Source of the DNA: Nocardia rhamnosiphila NBRC 108938
GTDB taxonomy: Bacteria; Actinomycetota; Actinomycetes; Mycobacteriales; Mycobacteriaceae
Assembly (NCBI RefSeq): GCF_000720425.1
Contig: NZ_JOAJ01000007.1
Location: forward strand, 372,001 to 436,000
DNA length: 64,000 nucleotides
Direction: 5' to 3'
Both the position numbers and the translations under genes were made by a program. Shown here one piece after another: positions 61,640 to 64,000 of this stretch (position 1 is its first letter; each line of letters begins with the position of its first letter). The notes under the pieces are model-generated. The model was given only the letters and a program-made list of their open reading frames with translations. It did no database searches and was not told where the DNA came from.

Positions 61640-62389
61640 ATGGCTCGTTTCACCGGTAGGACCGCCATCGTCACCGGCGCCGCCCGCGGTATCGGCGAGG
61701 TCTACGCGCAGGCGCTGGCCGCCGAGGGCGCGTCGGTCGTCGTCGCGGATCTGAACGAAGAGGGCGGTACCGCCGTCGCCGAGAAGATCGTGGCCGACGG
61801 CGGTACCGCGTCGTTCCACACCGTCGACGTCTCGGATCCCGAATCGGCCAAGGCCCTGGCAGATTTCACCGTCGAGAAGTACGGCAGGATCGACCATCTG
61901 GTCAACAACGCCGCCATCTACGGCGGGATGAAACTCGATCTGCTGCTCACCGTGCCCTGGGACTACTACAAGAAGTTCATGTCGGTGAACCTGGACGGCG
62001 CGCTCGTGATGACCCGCGCGGTCTGGGAGAACATGGCGGCCAACGGCGGCGGTTCGATCGTCAACCAGTCCTCCACGGCGGCCTGGGTGTACTCCGGCTT
62101 CTACGGTCTGGCGAAGGTCGGGATCAACGGACTCACCCAGCAGCTGGCCACCGAACTCGGCGGCTCGAATATCCGGGTCAACGCGATCGCCCCGGGGCCC
62201 ACCGATACCGAGGCCACCAAGACCACCACGCCCGCGAGCATGGTCAAGGATATGGTGAACCGGTTGCCGCTCAAGCGGATGGGCACACCCGACGATATGG
62301 CCGGCGCCCTGCTCTACCTGCTCTCCGACGACGCCTCCTGGGTCACCGGGCAGATCTTCTGCGTCGACGGCGGCCAGGTGATCCGGTAG
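61640..62389 (+). CDS. Short-chain dehydrogenase/reductase (Rv0769-like)
   Basis: Classical SDR of 249 aa: TGAARGIG cofactor loop, VADL NAD-preferring acidic end of beta-2, NNAA, catalytic Ser in NQSSTAAW, YGLAKVG (YxxxK) and IAPGPTDTEA. GAGGAG lies 8 nt before the ATG. The stop TAG overlaps the next GTG by 1 nt. Likely a hydroxyl/keto oxidoreductase in the same pathway as the upstream ALDH. Confidence 0.93.
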   Translation: MARFTGRTAIVTGAARGIGEVYAQALAAEGASVVVADLNEEGGTAVAEKIVADGGTASFHTVDVSDPESAKALADFTVEKYGRIDHLVNNAAIYGGMKLDLLLTVPWDYYKKFMSVNLDGALVMTRAVWENMAANGGGSIVNQSSTAAWVYSGFYGLAKVGINGLTQQLATELGGSNIRVNAIAPGPTDTEATKTTTPASMVKDMVNRLPLKRMGTPDDMAGALLYLLSDDASWVTGQIFCVDGGQVIR

Positions 62390-63426
62390 TGAGCGCGGAC
62401 TCCGCCGGCAGCACCCGGGTCGGTTTCATCGGCCTGGGCGATATGGGCGCGCCGATGGCGAAGAAACTGCTGGACTGGTCCGGCGGTCTCACCGTCTGCG
62501 ATACCCGGCCCGAGGCGGTGGAACCGTTCACCGCCGCGGGCGCCGAGGCCGCCGCCACCGCGGCCGAACTGGCCGCGAAATGCGGGGTCATCAGTATCGC
62601 GGTGGTGAACGACCGGCAGGTCCGCGCCGTACTCACCGGCGAGCACGGGGTATTGAGCACCGCCGCGCCGGGCACGGTGGTGGCCGTGCACTCCACCATC
62701 GGCGACGAGTCCGCGGTGGAATTCGCCCGGCTCTGCGCCGAACGCGGCGTGCACCTGGTCGATGCCCCGATCAGCGGCGGCGCCGCGGGCGCGAACAGCG
62801 GCCGGCTGGCCGTGATGATCGGCGGCAGCGCCGACGCCGTCGCGGCGGTGCGCGAACCCTTCGGCTGCTTCGCCGATCTGGTGGTGCACGCCGGTGAGAT
62901 CGGGGCCGGCACCCGCATGAAGCTGGCCCGCAACCTGCTGCATTTCATCTCGTTCACCGCCGCCACCGAGGCACAGCGGCTGGCCGAGGCCGCCGGGCTC
63001 GATATCACCGCGCTGGGCAAGGTGGTCCGCCATTCCGACGCGGTGACCGGCGGGGCGGGTTCGATCATGCTGCGCGATACCACCGCCCCCATCGCGGAGG
63101 GCGATTTCTGGCTGCCGATCCTCACCCATGTCCGGGAGCTCGGGGAGAAGGATCTGTCCCTGGCTCTCGACCTCGGCGAGCGGGTCGATACCGAGCTGCC
63201 CCTGGCCGCGCTGGCGCTGACGCGCCTCGGCGCGGGGCTGGGCGTCGGGCAGGGCGAGATCGCCGCCGCACGGCATGGAGCCACCGCCGCCCCGCAAGAC
63301 ACCCCCACCGCTGAGCGGGACGGCCACTCCACCCACGCACCGGGACGTGCCACCATCGCCGCACAGCAGGCCGCCCCGGGGGCCCCGGCAGCCGGCGCGC
63401 AGAACGACAGTAAGGAATCCGAATAA
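62389..63426 (+). CDS. 3-hydroxyisobutyrate-dehydrogenase-like oxidoreductase (Rv0770-like)
   Basis: Beta-hydroxyacid dehydrogenase family protein of 345 aa. N-terminal RVGFIGLGDMGAPMAKKLL binds NAD(P), DAPISGGAAGANSG is the substrate loop, and the catalytic Lys lies in GTRMKLARNLL. The family is usually about 290 residues; here a tail of about 50 residues rich in Ala, Thr, Pro and His follows and is probably disordered. GTG start overlaps the SDR stop; its own stop overlaps the next ATG (TAATG). Confidence 0.9.
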   Translation: MSADSAGSTRVGFIGLGDMGAPMAKKLLDWSGGLTVCDTRPEAVEPFTAAGAEAAATAAELAAKCGVISIAVVNDRQVRAVLTGEHGVLSTAAPGTVVAVHSTIGDESAVEFARLCAERGVHLVDAPISGGAAGANSGRLAVMIGGSADAVAAVREPFGCFADLVVHAGEIGAGTRMKLARNLLHFISFTAATEAQRLAEAAGLDITALGKVVRHSDAVTGGAGSIMLRDTTAPIAEGDFWLPILTHVRELGEKDLSLALDLGERVDTELPLAALALTRLGAGLGVGQGEIAAARHGATAAPQDTPTAERDGHSTHAPGRATIAAQQAAPGAPAAGAQNDSKESE

Positions 63427-64000
63427 TGGCCGACGCCACCTCTCTCCGACCAATACCCTCCGCCGAGGTCACCGAGTGGGACCGGACCGCCGATGTGGTC
63501 GTGGCCGGCTACGGGATCGCCGGTGTCTGCGCCGCGATCGAGGCGGCGCGCGCCGGGTCGAATGTGTTGATCCTGGAACGCACCAGCGGCTGGGGCGGTG
63601 CGGCGGCGCTGGCCGGCGGTTTCATCTACCTCGGTGGCGGCACGCCGTTGCAGAAGGCACTCGGTTTCGCGGACAGCCCGGAGAACATGGAGAAGTTCAT
63701 GGTCGCCGCGCTGGGTCCGGGGGTGGACCGCGCGAAGATCGCCGACTACTGCCGCGGCAGTGTCGAGCACTACGAATGGCTGGTCGCCAACGGCGTGCCC
63801 TTCAAAGCGGAATTCTGGGGCGAACCCGGCTGGGAACCCCCGCACGACGAGGGACTGATGTATTCCGGCGGGGAGAACGCGGCCCCGTTCAACACCGTCG
63901 CCGACCCCGCTCCGCGCGGCCACGTCCCGCAGATGAGCAATAAGCGGACCGGCTCCAAGGGCGGCGGCTACATGCTGATGAAACCGCTGGCCGAAACCGC
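63426..64000 (+). CDS. FAD-dependent 3-ketosteroid-dehydrogenase-like oxidoreductase, 5' part
   Basis: Open frame from the ATG at 63426 to the end of the window (about 191 codons, no stop). The N-terminal VVVAGYGIAGVCAAIEAARAG and LILERTSGWGGAAALAGGFIYLGGG form the FAD-binding start of the fumarate reductase/3-ketosteroid-delta1-dehydrogenase family, similar to Rv0785. It overlaps the upstream stop by 1 nt, so it belongs to the aldehyde dehydrogenase operon and points to steroid or related substrates. The catalytic region lies beyond the window. Confidence 0.9.
   Translation, partial: MADATSLRPIPSAEVTEWDRTADVVVAGYGIAGVCAAIEAARAGSNVLILERTSGWGGAAALAGGFIYLGGGTPLQKALGFADSPENMEKFMVAALGPGVDRAKIADYCRGSVEHYEWLVANGVPFKAEFWGEPGWEPPHDEGLMYSGGENAAPFNTVADPAPRGHVPQMSNKRTGSKGGGYMLMKPLAET

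Noticed and set aside
1..64000. CRISPR arrays, tRNA or rRNA genes, insertion sequences, prophage
   Set aside because: None was seen: no regularly spaced repeats, no tRNA-like T-loops in gaps, no transposase or integrase frames.

Overview
The window is high-GC actinobacterial DNA. It most resembles Nocardia or a close mycolic-acid-containing relative (order Mycobacteriales). From 1 to about 31.3 kb the gene order recalls Mycobacterium tuberculosis Rv3241c-Rv3268: hpf, comF, lpqB, mtrB, mtrA, tmk, ahcY, an alk locus, fbiB-fbiA, whiB2, an Rv3259 homologue, DUF3499, phosphomannomutase, an Rv3256c homologue, manA, TIGR03089, an LCP ligase, rmlD, wbbL and GDP-mannose pyrophosphorylase. M. tuberculosis names and comparisons are recalled from knowledge; no search was run. 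There is no tRNA, rRNA, insertion sequence, prophage or CRISPR array.

Layout. 0-6.8 kb: ribosome hibernation, MtrA-MtrB-LpqB signalling and dTMP synthesis, all on the minus strand. 7.1-12.5 kb: ahcY, then alkane oxidation with two alkB genes, two rubredoxins and a TetR gene whose operator is visible. 12.7-21.5 kb: coenzyme F420 synthesis (fbiA-fbiB plus a NUDIX gene), then on the plus strand whiB2 and mannose activation, with a short dispersed repeat in three gaps. 21.6-26.8 kb: cation efflux, an FAD oxidoreductase, RidA, a P450 and an adenylation-like protein. 26.8-31.3 kb: cell-wall assembly (LCP ligase, rhamnose-GlcNAc linker, GDP-mannose). 31.3-34.6 kb: carboxylesterase and small metal- or redox-motif proteins.

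34.1-45.1 kb holds the least understood part. A RecF/SbcC-like ATPase with a CxxC hinge and a small partner run leftwards. Diverging from them is a tightly overlapping four-gene cassette: SWIM-DUF5691, MoxR ATPase, DUF5682 and VWA protein (yehQ-yehL-yehM-yehP-like). The roughly 500-bp divergent gap carries palindromes and a nine-codon upstream ORF that ends on the cassette's start codon.

45.1-56 kb: a MacB/FtsX-type ABC exporter, two tandem Ser/Thr kinases, endonuclease IV, a TauD-type dioxygenase and a lone mce gene. 56-64 kb: two divergent operons for oxidation of a lipid or steroid-like substrate (CYP123-like, SDR, CYP125-like, Gpx; and aldehyde dehydrogenase, SDR, beta-hydroxyacid-dehydrogenase-like, FAD dehydrogenase), resembling M. 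tuberculosis Rv0765c-Rv0770. A shared TGTC-NN-GAC motif lies at both operon promoters and upstream of the lone mce gene, suggesting one regulon.
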